Source: Prolixibacteraceae bacterium
GTDB lineage: Bacteria; Bacteroidota; Bacteroidia; Bacteroidales; Prolixibacteraceae
Direction: 5' to 3'
NCBI GenBank assembly: GCA_023228025.1
Contig: JALOCD010000010.1
Span: 1-56,207, forward strand
Length of the DNA stretch: 56,207 bases
Shown: positions 44,388 through 52,898 of the stretch, one piece after another
Numbering within the stretch: position 1 is the stretch's first letter
Layout: the number at the start of each line of letters is the position of its first letter
The notes under the pieces: generated by a model
The model's input: only the letters and a program-made list of their open reading frames with translations
What the model was told of the DNA's origin: nothing
Databases searched by the model: none
Position numbers and translations under genes: made by a program

Positions 44388-46625
44388 ATGACACCTAAGA
44401 AACTATGGTTAGGCTTTATTGCTGTCATGACCATCTCTTTTGCCGTTCTGATCTACTATGGTATTGAGATCTACCGTGAAGCTCCACCAATTCCGGACAA
44501 AGTGATCACGCAGGATGGCGCTTTGATTTTCACAGGACAGGATATTAAGGATGGCCAAAACGTATGGCAATCAATGGGCGGACAGGAAATGGGAACGATC
44601 TGGGGCCATGGGGCTTACCAGGCCCCGGATTGGAGTGCCGACTGGCTGCACAAGGAAGCGCTTTTCATCCTCAACGATCTGGCCATCAAAACAACAGGAA
44701 AGCCATACAACGAACAAACTGACGAGAACAAGGCTGCTTTAAAAATCACTTTGCAACGTGAAATAAGGAAAAACACCTATGATCCGCAAAGCAAAACCAT
44801 CACCATTTCAACAGCCAGGGCCGAAGCCATTGCATCAAACGGGAAATTCTACAGTGGATTGTTTACCAACGATCCGGTGCTGCTCAAGCTCAGGCAGGCC
44901 TACAGCATCCCGGACAATGCCATCAAATCGCAGGATCGGCTCAAACCGCTCAATGCATTTTTCTTTTGGACTGCGTGGGCATGCGTCACTCAACGCGTTG
45001 GGCAAGATATCACCTACACAAACAACTGGCCGTCTGAAGAACTCGTTGGCAACCATCCTACCGGAGCATTGCTCTTGTGGACCGGCTTTAGTGTAATTCT
45101 GTTACTTGCAGGAATAGGTATGATGGGATTTTACTACGCTCGCCAAAGAGAGAGTAGCGAGAACGAAATACCCATCAAATTCCCATTGGCCGATTATGTT
45201 CAAACCCCCTCTCAAAAGGCCACCGTCAAATACTTCTGGATTGTATCGGCATTGTTCCTTGTTCAAGTGGTTGCCGGGATCATAACTGCTCACTATACTG
45301 TCGAAGGTCAGGCATTTTTCGGATTTCCGCTTTCACAATGGCTCCCTTACACCATCTCACGTACCTGGCATATACAGATTGCCATATTCTGGATTGCGAC
45401 CTCCTGGTTGGCTACCGGTCTCTATTATGCCCCAGCCATATCAGGTGTTGAACCCAAATTCCAGAAGCTGGGCGTAAACGTCCTTTTCCTGGCATTATTG
45501 GTCATAGTGGTTGGCTCATTGGCAGGCCAGTGGATGGGCATTATGCAAAAACTGGGTCACATTCAGAACTTTTGGTTTGGACATCAGGGATATGAATATG
45601 TTGATCTTGGCCGCTTCTGGCAAATCTTCCTCTTCCTGGGACTTTTTATCTGGTTATTCCTGATGGGAAGGGCAATCTGGCCTGCACTGAAGGTCAAATC
45701 GGAAAGCCGGAACCTGTTGATCCTGTTCTTGATTTCATCCATCGCTATCGCAGCATTTTACGGTGCAGGACTGATGTGGGGACGTCAAACCAATCTCGCG
45801 GTAGCCGAATACTGGCGCTGGTGGGTTGTACACCTTTGGGTTGAAGGATTCTTTGAAGTCTTTGCCGCCGTCGTCATGGCATTCCTTTTTGTCAGGATGC
45901 AAATCGTCAAGGCAGCCACAGCAACTACAGCTGTACTCTTTTCCACGATCGTTTTCTTATCCGGCGGTATCCTGGGTACTTTCCACCACCTCTATTTTAC
46001 GGGTACCCCGACAGCCGTCATGGCGTTAGGCGCAACCTTCAGCGCCCTGGAAGTGGTCCCATTGGTCTTGATGGGCTTCGAAGCATACGACAATCTGAAA
46101 TTACACGGCAGCAACGAATGGATCAAAAAATACAAATGGGCCATCAACAGCTTCATCGCGGTAGCCTTTTGGAATCTGGTTGGCGCCGGCATCTTCGGAT
46201 TTTTGATCAATCCTCCAATAGCACTGTATTACATGCAGGGACTTAACACCACCGCAGTTCACGGACATGCTGCACTCTTTGGTGTATATGGTATGCTAGG
46301 AATCGGATTGATGCTGTTCGTTCTGAGAGACATGGACAAAGACGCGGTCTGGAACGAAAAATGGTTGAAATTTGCATTCTGGAGCATCAACATTGGTTTG
46401 ACATCCATGATCCTGTTCAGCCTTCTCCCGGTAGGATTGGCACAAACACTGGCCAGTGTGAAGGAAGGATTGTGGTATGCACGCTCGGCCGATTTTATGC
46501 AACAACCCTTTATTTTAACCTTTAAATGGCTGAGAATGATTGGTGATACCATGTTTGCCTTTGGAACAATCGCCCTGGCTTGGTTTATTTTCGGGTTGAA
46601 AACAGGGTGGTCCCTGAAGAAATAA
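44388..46625 (+). CDS. norB: Quinol-dependent nitric oxide reductase (qNOR, NorB/NorZ)
   Basis: A 745-residue inner-membrane haem-copper oxidase relative that reduces two NO to N2O with electrons from quinol. The N-terminal extension fused to the catalytic subunit, with periplasmic segment GQNVWQSMGGQEMGTIWGHG, is the qNOR hallmark. Fourteen membrane helices are expected; metal-binding histidines include the TISRTWHIQIAIFW block, RWWVVHLWVEGFFEVF, GTFHHLYFTG and VHGHAALFGVYG. Complete. With the hemerythrin gene it forms an NO-detoxification operon under Rrf2 control; no nitrite reductase is nearby, so defence rather than full denitrification is the safer reading. Confidence 0.94.
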   Translation: MTPKKLWLGFIAVMTISFAVLIYYGIEIYREAPPIPDKVITQDGALIFTGQDIKDGQNVWQSMGGQEMGTIWGHGAYQAPDWSADWLHKEALFILNDLAIKTTGKPYNEQTDENKAALKITLQREIRKNTYDPQSKTITISTARAEAIASNGKFYSGLFTNDPVLLKLRQAYSIPDNAIKSQDRLKPLNAFFFWTAWACVTQRVGQDITYTNNWPSEELVGNHPTGALLLWTGFSVILLLAGIGMMGFYYARQRESSENEIPIKFPLADYVQTPSQKATVKYFWIVSALFLVQVVAGIITAHYTVEGQAFFGFPLSQWLPYTISRTWHIQIAIFWIATSWLATGLYYAPAISGVEPKFQKLGVNVLFLALLVIVVGSLAGQWMGIMQKLGHIQNFWFGHQGYEYVDLGRFWQIFLFLGLFIWLFLMGRAIWPALKVKSESRNLLILFLISSIAIAAFYGAGLMWGRQTNLAVAEYWRWWVVHLWVEGFFEVFAAVVMAFLFVRMQIVKAATATTAVLFSTIVFLSGGILGTFHHLYFTGTPTAVMALGATFSALEVVPLVLMGFEAYDNLKLHGSNEWIKKYKWAINSFIAVAFWNLVGAGIFGFLINPPIALYYMQGLNTTAVHGHAALFGVYGMLGIGLMLFVLRDMDKDAVWNEKWLKFAFWSINIGLTSMILFSLLPVGLAQTLASVKEGLWYARSADFMQQPFILTFKWLRMIGDTMFAFGTIALAWFIFGLKTGWSLKK

Positions 46626-46726
46626 GTGCCTAAAGTGCGCTAAAGTATTTAAAGTGCCTAAAGTCAGGAGATGTTCTAATCTACTTACTTTAGGCACTTT
46701 AGACATTTTAAATACTTTAGACACTC
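46625..46726. repeat. Long palindrome, CTAAAGTG family, after norB
   Basis: Left arm 46625-46664 (AGTGCCTAAAGTGCGCTAAAG...) and right arm 46685-46726 are inverse repeats of a GTGCCTAAA unit with few mismatches. Begins at the norB stop codon. The remainder of the norB-hisG gap (46727-46939) holds the his leader and attenuator. Confidence 0.8.
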
Positions 46727-46803
46727 GCCTTTGATAACAAAAATTTCACATTAGTTCTTCATCCCTATTATTATTTTGCTTATCATTGTAGAAAGAAATA
46801 AAC

Positions 46804-46851
46804 ATGACAAAGATCAACTTCCATTTGGGCCATCACCATCTCTTGCCATAA
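46804..46851 (+). CDS. hisL: Histidine operon leader peptide
   Basis: A 15-codon ORF, MTKINFHLGHHHLLP, with four His codons, three in a row (46831-46839). Its stop codon overlaps the first strand of an alternative RNA structure that precedes hisG. This is the classic layout for ribosome-mediated attenuation: stalling at His codons when charged tRNA-His is scarce allows operon transcription. A TATCATTG at 46781-46788 is a near-match -7 box. Confidence 0.85.
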   Translation: MTKINFHLGHHHLLP

Positions 46852-46925
46852 GGTAAGCTGGAGTTGATCATTCTAAAAATATAGAACAATTCATTGGCAG
46901 GCTTACCTCAAAAGGTAAGCCTGCC
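46850..46925 (+). terminator. his attenuator (terminator and antiterminator)
   Basis: Terminator stem: GGCAGGCTTACC (46896-46907) pairs perfectly with GGTAAGCCTGCC (46914-46925), followed by TTCATTT. Antiterminator: AGGTAAGCTG at 46851-46860 can instead pair with CAGGCTTACCT (46898-46908) with one bulge. The first strand is directly after the leader stop codon, so a ribosome finishing the leader masks it and the terminator forms. Confidence 0.85.
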
Positions 46926-46939
46926 TTCATTTAAACTAC

Positions 46940-47800
46940 ATGGAAACAACATTACGTATCGCTATTCAAACCAAGGGCCGACTGAACGAAGAGTCAATAA
47001 TGCTGCTCGAAGAGACAGGCATCAAGCTGATTGAAGGGAAAAGAAGGCTCATCTCTTCTGCCAAAAATTTCCCACTCGAGGTACTCTACCTTCGCGATGA
47101 TGATATTCCTCAGTGCGTGGCCGATGGAGTAGCCGACGTCGGTATCGTTGGTAAAAATGAGATGGACGAACAGAAAAAGGATGTGGAGGTTGTAAAATCA
47201 CTGGGATTCAGCAAATGCCGCTTGTCGCTGGCAATTCCAAAGGACATTGAATATCAGGGACTCAGCTGGTTTAACGGGAAAAAAATTGCTACCTCCTACC
47301 CCTCCATTCTAAAAGACTTCCTTGCAGAAAACAATATTCAATCAGATATTCACTTCATCGCCGGATCAGTTGAGATTGCCCCCGGCATCGGACTGGCAGA
47401 TGCCATCTTCGACATCGTTAGCTCAGGCAGCACCCTGGTCAGCAACAGGCTGAAGGAGGTACAGGTGGTGATGAAGTCTGAAGCAGTCATGGTTGCCGAT
47501 CCCAAAATTTCCAAGGAGAAGCAAGCCATCCTGGATGAACTGATCTTTCGCATCGAATCGGTCGAAAACGGCAAAGGGAAGAAATACATCCTGTTGAATG
47601 CCCCCAACGAAAAACTGGAACAGATCATCAAGGTGCTCCCTGGAATGACTTCACCCACACTGATGCCGCTGGCCAAACCGGGATGGAGTTCGCTGCACTC
47701 GGTCATCGCTGAATGTGAATTTTGGGAGGTCATCGGTAACCTGAAAAGAAATGGGGCCGAGGGGATCCTTGTATTACCGATCGAGAAAATGATCTTCTAA
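46940..47800 (+). CDS. hisG: ATP phosphoribosyltransferase, long form (HisG)
   Basis: A 286-residue cytosolic enzyme joining PRPP to ATP, the first step of histidine synthesis. Periplasmic-binding-like catalytic lobes (1-205) contain AIQTKGRLNEES, the GIVGKNEMDE segment and the PRPP loop near DIVSSGSTLVSN. The C-terminal ACT-like regulatory domain (about 215-286, ILLNAPNEKLEQIIKVLPG) marks the long form that is feedback-inhibited by histidine and needs no HisZ. First structural gene after the attenuator; 8 bp before hisD. Confidence 0.97.
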   Translation: METTLRIAIQTKGRLNEESIMLLEETGIKLIEGKRRLISSAKNFPLEVLYLRDDDIPQCVADGVADVGIVGKNEMDEQKKDVEVVKSLGFSKCRLSLAIPKDIEYQGLSWFNGKKIATSYPSILKDFLAENNIQSDIHFIAGSVEIAPGIGLADAIFDIVSSGSTLVSNRLKEVQVVMKSEAVMVADPKISKEKQAILDELIFRIESVENGKGKKYILLNAPNEKLEQIIKVLPGMTSPTLMPLAKPGWSSLHSVIAECEFWEVIGNLKRNGAEGILVLPIEKMIF

Positions 47801-47808
47801 ATACCACC

Positions 47809-49086
47809 ATGCAAACCTATCGTTATCCGCCAAAAGAGAGCTGGGACCAGCTAACCGCCAGGGCCACTGCAGACTATTCAGCCAAACTCCCCGTGGTTGA
47901 AGAGGTCATGCAAAATATCCGCACCCGGGGCGATGCGGCGGTAAGGGAATTTACCGCCAAATTTGATAAAACCCTGTTGGATCAATTCCAGGTTTCAGAT
48001 CTCGAATTAGCACATGCGGAGACAGAAATTGACGAAGGTCTGGCAATTGCTATCCGAACCGCTGCAAGCAATATCCGCACCTTTCACGAGGCGCAGAAAA
48101 CAACTGTAAAAAAGATTGAAACCCAACCGGGTGTCATCTGCTGGCAGAGAAATATGCCGATCGAAAAGGTTGGACTCTATATTCCGGGAGGTTCTGCGCC
48201 ACTTTTTTCGACGGTGCTCATGCTCGCCCTTCCTGCCATGATTGCCGGATGCAAAGAAGTAGTCCTTTGCACGCCACCCAGTCCAACCGGAAAAATCCAT
48301 CCCGCCATTCTATTTGCGGCAAGACTTTGCAATGTAAACCGGGTGTTTAAGATTGGCGGAATTCAGGCCATTGGGGCGATGGCTTATGGTACCGAAACAG
48401 TGCCGAAAGTCCACAAGATTTTCGGTCCGGGCAACTCCTGGGTTACCGCGGCCAAGCAATATGTCTCATTGAACACCTGCTCCATCGACATGCCTGCCGG
48501 TCCTTCCGAGCTGGCGGTCATCGGAGACGGCTCGGCCAATCCGGCTTTTGTGGCTTCCGATCTGTTGTCGCAGGCCGAACACGGTCCCGACAGCCAGGTA
48601 CTATTCATTACCACAGAGGAATCGATGCTCCAAAAGGTTTCTGCCGAGCTCACACTCCAGCTGGAACAACTTCCCCGGAGGGAGACAGCCGTGGCAGCGC
48701 TCGGCCACAGCAGGATGCTGCTTCTGGAATCGATGGAGATGGTCCTGGAATTTGTAAATGAATATGCACCCGAGCACTTGATCATTCAAACCGATGAAGC
48801 ACCAGCCCTGGCTGAGAAAGTTACCAGCGCGGGCTCAGTATTTATCGGCCATTATACGCCGGAAAGCGCCGGAGATTACGCCTCAGGAACCAACCACACC
48901 CTGCCCACCAACGGATGGGCACGCTCTGTCAGCGGATTAAACCTGGAGAGCTTTTGCAAAAAAATTACTTACCAGGAGATCACCAAAGAAGGGTTACAGC
49001 AACTGGGACCAGTCATCGAAACCATGGCCGAAGCCGAACTGCTTCATGCCCACAGGAATGCCGTAACAATTCGGATTAAAAAATAA
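47809..49086 (+). CDS. hisD: Histidinol dehydrogenase (HisD)
   Basis: A 425-residue zinc enzyme oxidising histidinol to histidine in two NAD-dependent steps, the last of the pathway. Visible blocks: YIPGGSAPLFSTVLMLALPA, the NAD site GPGNSWVTAAKQYV, the signature IDMPAGPSELAVIGDGSANP, AEHGPDSQVLF with a Zn-site His, and EHLIIQT / NHTLPTNG near the active site. Complete and typical in length. Follows hisG with an 8-bp gap; the gap to hisC is a palindrome of 150 bp. Confidence 0.97.
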   Translation: MQTYRYPPKESWDQLTARATADYSAKLPVVEEVMQNIRTRGDAAVREFTAKFDKTLLDQFQVSDLELAHAETEIDEGLAIAIRTAASNIRTFHEAQKTTVKKIETQPGVICWQRNMPIEKVGLYIPGGSAPLFSTVLMLALPAMIAGCKEVVLCTPPSPTGKIHPAILFAARLCNVNRVFKIGGIQAIGAMAYGTETVPKVHKIFGPGNSWVTAAKQYVSLNTCSIDMPAGPSELAVIGDGSANPAFVASDLLSQAEHGPDSQVLFITTEESMLQKVSAELTLQLEQLPRRETAVAALGHSRMLLLESMEMVLEFVNEYAPEHLIIQTDEAPALAEKVTSAGSVFIGHYTPESAGDYASGTNHTLPTNGWARSVSGLNLESFCKKITYQEITKEGLQQLGPVIETMAEAELLHAHRNAVTIRIKK

Positions 49087-49235
49087 TTTGAAAATTGGAA
49101 AATATGAAAATGTGGAAATTAGGGAAAATCTAATGCAAAAATTAAGGAAATATTTCATCTTAAAAATGAGTAAATCAACGCCTCAGCGTTCTTCATTTAC
49201 ACATTTCCACATTTCCCAATTTCCCAATTAAAATA
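49084..49235. repeat. Long imperfect palindrome, GAAAATTGG/GAAATGTG family, between hisD and hisC
   Basis: Left arm 49084-49129 (AATTTGAAAATTGGAAAATA...) and right arm 49196-49235 (ACATTTCCACATTTCCCAAT...) are inverse repeats. It begins at the hisD stop and ends 10 bp before hisC. Confidence 0.7.
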
Positions 49236-49245
49236 ATGATACAGC

Positions 49246-50301
49246 ATGAATTTTAGCCTACAAGATATTATCCGAGAGAACATTAAATCGTTGAAACCAT
49301 ACTCCAGCGCACGCGATGAGTACACCGGCGAGGCGTCGGTTTTTCTGGATGCCAACGAAAATCCGTTCAATGCTCCGTACAACCGATATCCCGATCCGCG
49401 GCAACTGGCATTGAAAAACCAGCTTGGCCAAATCAAGAAGATTTCTTCAGACCACATCTTTCTCGGAAACGGCAGCGATGAACCCATCGACCTGCTCTTT
49501 CGCGCATTTTGTGAACCCGGCGCCGACAATGTTGTCGCCATCTCCCCTACTTATGGGATGTACCGGGTGGCCGCAGATATCAACAACATCGCCTACCGGG
49601 AAGTGCTTCTGGAGGAAGATTTCAGTCTCAACGCTGATAGAATTCTAACCGCCACGGATTCAGCGACCAAATTGGTTTTTTTATGTTCGCCCAACAATCC
49701 TACCGGGAATGCACTAAACCAGGCAGAAGTGTTAAAGATCATTCGCAATTTTAATGGATTGGTTGTTTTGGATGAAGCCTACATCGATTTCTGTCCGGAG
49801 AAGACGCTGCTATCCAATTTGGACCAATATCCAAACCTGGTCATTTTGCAAACCCTTTCAAAAGCCTGGGGCCTAGCGGCCATACGGTTAGGAATGGCCT
49901 TTGCGTCCCCCGAAATCATTGCTATTCTCAGCAAAATAAAATATCCCTACAATATCAACCTGCTTACCCAGGAAAAAGCAGCGAAAATGTTACTTTCGGA
50001 AGAACAAAAGGATAAATGGGTGGAGACCATCCTTCAGCAAAAAATTTTGCTGGCTAATGAGCTGGTAAAACTGCCAATTGTGCTGAAACTTTATCCCAGC
50101 GATGCCAACTTTATCCTGGTCAAAACGACATCTGCCAAAACGATCTATCAAATGCTGGTTGAGCGGCAAATCATCGTTCGCGACCGTTCAAAAGTAGCCC
50201 TTTGCGGGGAAGCATTGCGAATTACAGTTGGAACGGCGGATGAGAATCGGATATTGATCAATGCGCTTAAAGAAATAGGGGAAATAAATGGAAATAAGTA
50301 G
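49246..50301 (+). CDS. hisC: Histidinol-phosphate aminotransferase (HisC)
   Basis: A 351-residue PLP enzyme converting imidazole-acetol phosphate and glutamate to histidinol phosphate. ANENPFNAPYNRYPDP at the N-terminus binds the phosphate substrate, SPNNPTGN is conserved, VLDEAYIDF contains the PLP-contacting Asp, and Lys206 in LQTLSKAWGLAAIRLG carries the cofactor. Fold type I, full length. The final residues EIGEINGNK are encoded by GAAATAAATG/GAAATAAGTA repeat units, the same units that encode the end of the cusC-like protein, so the C-terminal tail appears to be repeat-derived. Confidence 0.95.
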   Translation: MNFSLQDIIRENIKSLKPYSSARDEYTGEASVFLDANENPFNAPYNRYPDPRQLALKNQLGQIKKISSDHIFLGNGSDEPIDLLFRAFCEPGADNVVAISPTYGMYRVAADINNIAYREVLLEEDFSLNADRILTATDSATKLVFLCSPNNPTGNALNQAEVLKIIRNFNGLVVLDEAYIDFCPEKTLLSNLDQYPNLVILQTLSKAWGLAAIRLGMAFASPEIIAILSKIKYPYNINLLTQEKAAKMLLSEEQKDKWVETILQQKILLANELVKLPIVLKLYPSDANFILVKTTSAKTIYQMLVERQIIVRDRSKVALCGEALRITVGTADENRILINALKEIGEINGNK

Positions 50302-50326
50302 AAATAAAGATATAAATTGTAATTGG
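50271..50326. repeat. GAAATAAATG/GAAATAAGTA repeat at the hisC 3' end
   Basis: About four to five 10-11-mers with the GAAAT core, spanning the last nine codons and the stop of hisC. No clear right arm is nearby. Confidence 0.7.
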
Positions 50327-50340
50327 GGAATGTGTGGGAA

Positions 50341-50405
50341 GAAAGGATAAAGGATAAAGGATAATGTAAAAAGGATAAAGTGAAGAACGCTATGATCATG
50401 ATTTC
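50341..50405. repeat. GGATAAAG repeat with shared core
   Basis: Tandem AAAGGATAAAGGATAAAGGA then AAAGGATAAAGTGAAGAACG and CTATGATCATGATTTCC. The core matches 13585-13622 closely (differences mainly in the central few bases). Confidence 0.65.
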
Positions 50406-50454
50406 CGTAAACCCTCCAAACATTTAGAACCCTTCAAACTCGTAACTCATGTCT

Positions 50455-50518
50455 CATAACTTATAACTCATAACTTATAACTCATAACTTATAACTCATA
50501 ACTTATAACTCATAACTA
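50455..50518. repeat. 14-bp tandem repeat directly before hisB
   Basis: About 4.5 copies of CATAACTTATAACT, ending two bases before the hisB ATG, so the last copy forms the ribosome-binding region. It is a candidate for copy-number variation. Confidence 0.85.
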
Positions 50519-50519
50519 A

Positions 50520-51644
50520 ATGAAAAAGGTTCTTTTCATCGATCGAGATGGTACGCTGATTGTCGAGCCGTCTGATGATTTTCAGGTTGACAGTCTGGAA
50601 AAACTGGAATTCCTGCCCGGGGTTTTTCGTCATCTGCATTCCATCAGCAAACATTTCGATTACGAACTGGTCATGGTTTCCAACCAGGACGGCATGGGTA
50701 CGGATGCCTATCCCGAAGATAATTTTCATCTGGTACAGGGGAAAGTCCTCAAGGCTTTTGAGAACGAAGGGGTAACCTTCAAAAAGATTTTTATCGATTG
50801 TTCTTTCCCTGAGGACAATGCCCCTACCCGAAAGCCCGAGATTGGCCTTTTGCAGGAATACCTGGATGGTTCGTACGATCTGGCCAACTCTTTCGTTATT
50901 GGCGACAGGCTTACCGATGTACAAATGGCCAAAAACCTTGGGTCGAAAGCGATCTATTTTGCTCCAGAATCGAGGGCTGATGATTTGATCGACAGCAATC
51001 TCAGCTCCTCCTGTGCCATGGTTGCCGACAACTGGGAGGAGATATTTATCTTCCTTTCGGAGCTGGAACGCAAGGCATCCGTTAAGAGGGAAACCAAAGA
51101 GACGAACATCTTCGTAGAGGTTAACCTGGCCGGCAAAGGCATTGGCAGGATTTCGACCGGATTGCATTTTTTTGACCATATGCTGCAGCAAATCTCAACC
51201 CATTCGGGCTGCGATCTGACCGTTCAGGTAATCGGCGACCTGGAAGTCGATGAACATCATACGGTCGAAGACACTGCCATCGCACTGGGCGAAGTATTTT
51301 TGAAAGCGCTTGGCAACAAACGCGGAATCGAACGATATGGGTACTGTCTGCCGATGGATGATTGTCTGGCCCAGGTTGCTATTGACTTTGGTGGAAGACC
51401 CTGGCTGGTGTGGGAAGCCGAATTTCAACGCGAATACGTTGGGGATGTTCCGACAGAACTCTTTCACCATTTCTTCAAATCATTCTCTGATGCGGCACGC
51501 TGCAATATGAACATCTGGGCCGAAGGCACCAATGAACACCATAAAATAGAGGGAATCTTTAAGGCATTTGCCCGTTCCATAAAAATGGCAGTAAGAAAGG
51601 ATCCGTTTCAGGATACACTGCCAAGCTCGAAAGGAACGCTATAA
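50520..51644 (+). CDS. hisB: Bifunctional histidinol-phosphatase / imidazoleglycerol-phosphate dehydratase (HisB)
   Basis: A 374-residue fusion. N-terminal HAD phosphatase (1-165): nucleophile in FIDRDGTLI, VSNQDGMG, GDRLTDVQMA. C-terminal IGP dehydratase (about 185-374): HFFDHMLQQ, DEHHTVEDTA and NEHHKIEG bind the two Mn ions. The four-residue zinc site of the E. coli phosphatase domain is largely missing: the segment reads DCSFPEDNAPTRKP, keeping one Cys. I believe this is usual for Bacteroidota, but did not check. Carries out two non-consecutive pathway steps. The start codon abuts a 14-bp tandem repeat. Confidence 0.95.
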   Translation: MKKVLFIDRDGTLIVEPSDDFQVDSLEKLEFLPGVFRHLHSISKHFDYELVMVSNQDGMGTDAYPEDNFHLVQGKVLKAFENEGVTFKKIFIDCSFPEDNAPTRKPEIGLLQEYLDGSYDLANSFVIGDRLTDVQMAKNLGSKAIYFAPESRADDLIDSNLSSSCAMVADNWEEIFIFLSELERKASVKRETKETNIFVEVNLAGKGIGRISTGLHFFDHMLQQISTHSGCDLTVQVIGDLEVDEHHTVEDTAIALGEVFLKALGNKRGIERYGYCLPMDDCLAQVAIDFGGRPWLVWEAEFQREYVGDVPTELFHHFFKSFSDAARCNMNIWAEGTNEHHKIEGIFKAFARSIKMAVRKDPFQDTLPSSKGTL

Positions 51645-51649
51645 AAAAG

Positions 51650-51795
51650 TTACACAGAGTTGCACAGAGGAGCACAGAGTTACACGGAGAATAAGAAAAA
51701 ATGCATATATATGTTTATATTTCAGAAATTTAATGGGTCTTTTATAATCTTTTATCTCTGTGTAACTCTGTGCTCCTCTGTGCAACTCTGTGTAA
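51650..51795. repeat. Long palindrome, CACAGAG family, between hisB and purU
   Basis: Left arm 51650-51690 and right arm 51755-51795 match at 40 of 41 positions. Units include GTTGCACAGAGGAGCACAG; both arms share the G changes that distinguish this copy from the one at 17750. Confidence 0.9.
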
Positions 51796-51814
51796 GAAAC
51801 AATAACCACTATTT

Positions 51815-52687
51815 ATGATTATGCAAACAACCAAAGAGACCGCCATCCTGCTGATCCATTGTCCTGATCAAAAGGGCATATTGGCTGCAGTCACCTCGTT
51901 TCTCAATGAAAACAGGGGCAACATCATCTATCTCGATCAGAATGTCGATCGGGCTGAGTCCATCTTCTTCATGCGGGTTGAGTGGGAACTGGATCTCTTC
52001 TCCATTCCAAAGGAGAAGATTGCCGACTATTTCGAAACCCTATTTGCAAAAAAATACAACCTTCGTTTTACACTTCATTTTTCAAGCGAACGACCAAGGA
52101 TGGCTCTTTTTGTCTCAAAAATGTCACATTGCCTGTTCGATATTCTTTCCCGCCAAATGGCCGGGGAATGGGAAGTGGAAATTCCAATGATCATCAGTAA
52201 CCACAACGATCTTAAAGCTGTGGCGGACAAATTTGGCATCGACTTTTACTGCTTTGCGAAAAACGGTGCCAACAAGGAGGAGCAAGAGGCCAAAGAGATT
52301 GCCTTGTTAAAGGAGAAGAAGATCGATTTTATCGTGCTTGGAAGGTACATGCAGGTACTTAGCGATAACTTTGTATCCAAATTTCCCAACCGGATCATCA
52401 ACATCCACCACTCCTTCCTTCCTGCATTTGCAGGCGCCAAACCCTATCATGCTGCGCACGAACGTGGGGTAAAAATCATTGGGGCTACCAGTCATTATGT
52501 AACAGCCGACTTGGATGCCGGACCCATCATCGCACAGGATGTAGTTCGCATCTCACACGTCGACAGCATCGAAAATCTGGTGCGAAAAGGGCGCGACCTC
52601 GAAAAAATTGTGCTGAGCGAAGCAGTTTACAAACACCTTCAACGAAAGATTCTGGTTTTTAATAACCGGACGATAATATTTAATTAA
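51815..52687 (+). CDS. purU: Formyltetrahydrofolate deformylase (PurU)
   Basis: A 290-residue cytosolic enzyme that hydrolyses 10-formyl-THF to formate and THF, balancing one-carbon units. N-terminal ACT domain (about 8-85, AILLIHCPDQKGILAAVTSF) and C-terminal formyltransferase-like domain with IISNH near 120, the catalytic His in INIHHSFLPAFAGAKPY, and Asp in YVTADLDAGPII. Placed inside the his operon between hisB and hisH. HisF/HisH release AICAR, which consumes formyl-THF in purine synthesis, so a metabolic link is conceivable, but the position may be chance. ATG 51815 or 51821 are both possible starts. Confidence 0.94.
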   Translation: MIMQTTKETAILLIHCPDQKGILAAVTSFLNENRGNIIYLDQNVDRAESIFFMRVEWELDLFSIPKEKIADYFETLFAKKYNLRFTLHFSSERPRMALFVSKMSHCLFDILSRQMAGEWEVEIPMIISNHNDLKAVADKFGIDFYCFAKNGANKEEQEAKEIALLKEKKIDFIVLGRYMQVLSDNFVSKFPNRIINIHHSFLPAFAGAKPYHAAHERGVKIIGATSHYVTADLDAGPIIAQDVVRISHVDSIENLVRKGRDLEKIVLSEAVYKHLQRKILVFNNRTIIFN

Positions 52688-52689
52688 AA

Positions 52690-52895
52690 ATTACAAATTA
52701 AAGATTAAAAATTAAGATATTATATTGGTATTCAAATAAATACAAGTCCTAATTATAACTCCTTACTTTTTGAATACAATAAAATGTATATCCAGTTTCT
52801 ATTTAATTTGTGTTATTTGTGTAATCTGTGGTTGGGCGGGATTTTATCTGCGTAATCTTGTCTGAATCAGTGTAATCTGAGGTAAAAAATCAAAT
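52690..52895. repeat. Repeat-rich spacer between purU and the thioredoxin-like gene
   Basis: AAATTACAAATTAAAGATTA... after purU and GTGTTATTTGTGTAATCTGT / TGTAATCTGAGG units before the next gene. The second type recalls 885-915. Arms are not clearly inverse. Confidence 0.45.
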
Positions 52896-52898
52896 CAA

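Noticed and set aside
44388..46625. Denitrification cluster
   Set aside because: Only NO reductase and hemerythrin are present; no nitrite or nitrous-oxide reductase, so NO detoxification is the supported reading.
50496..51191. 231-codon minus-strand ORF opposite hisB
   Set aside because: Shadow of the HisB phosphatase domain; starts and ends have no support.
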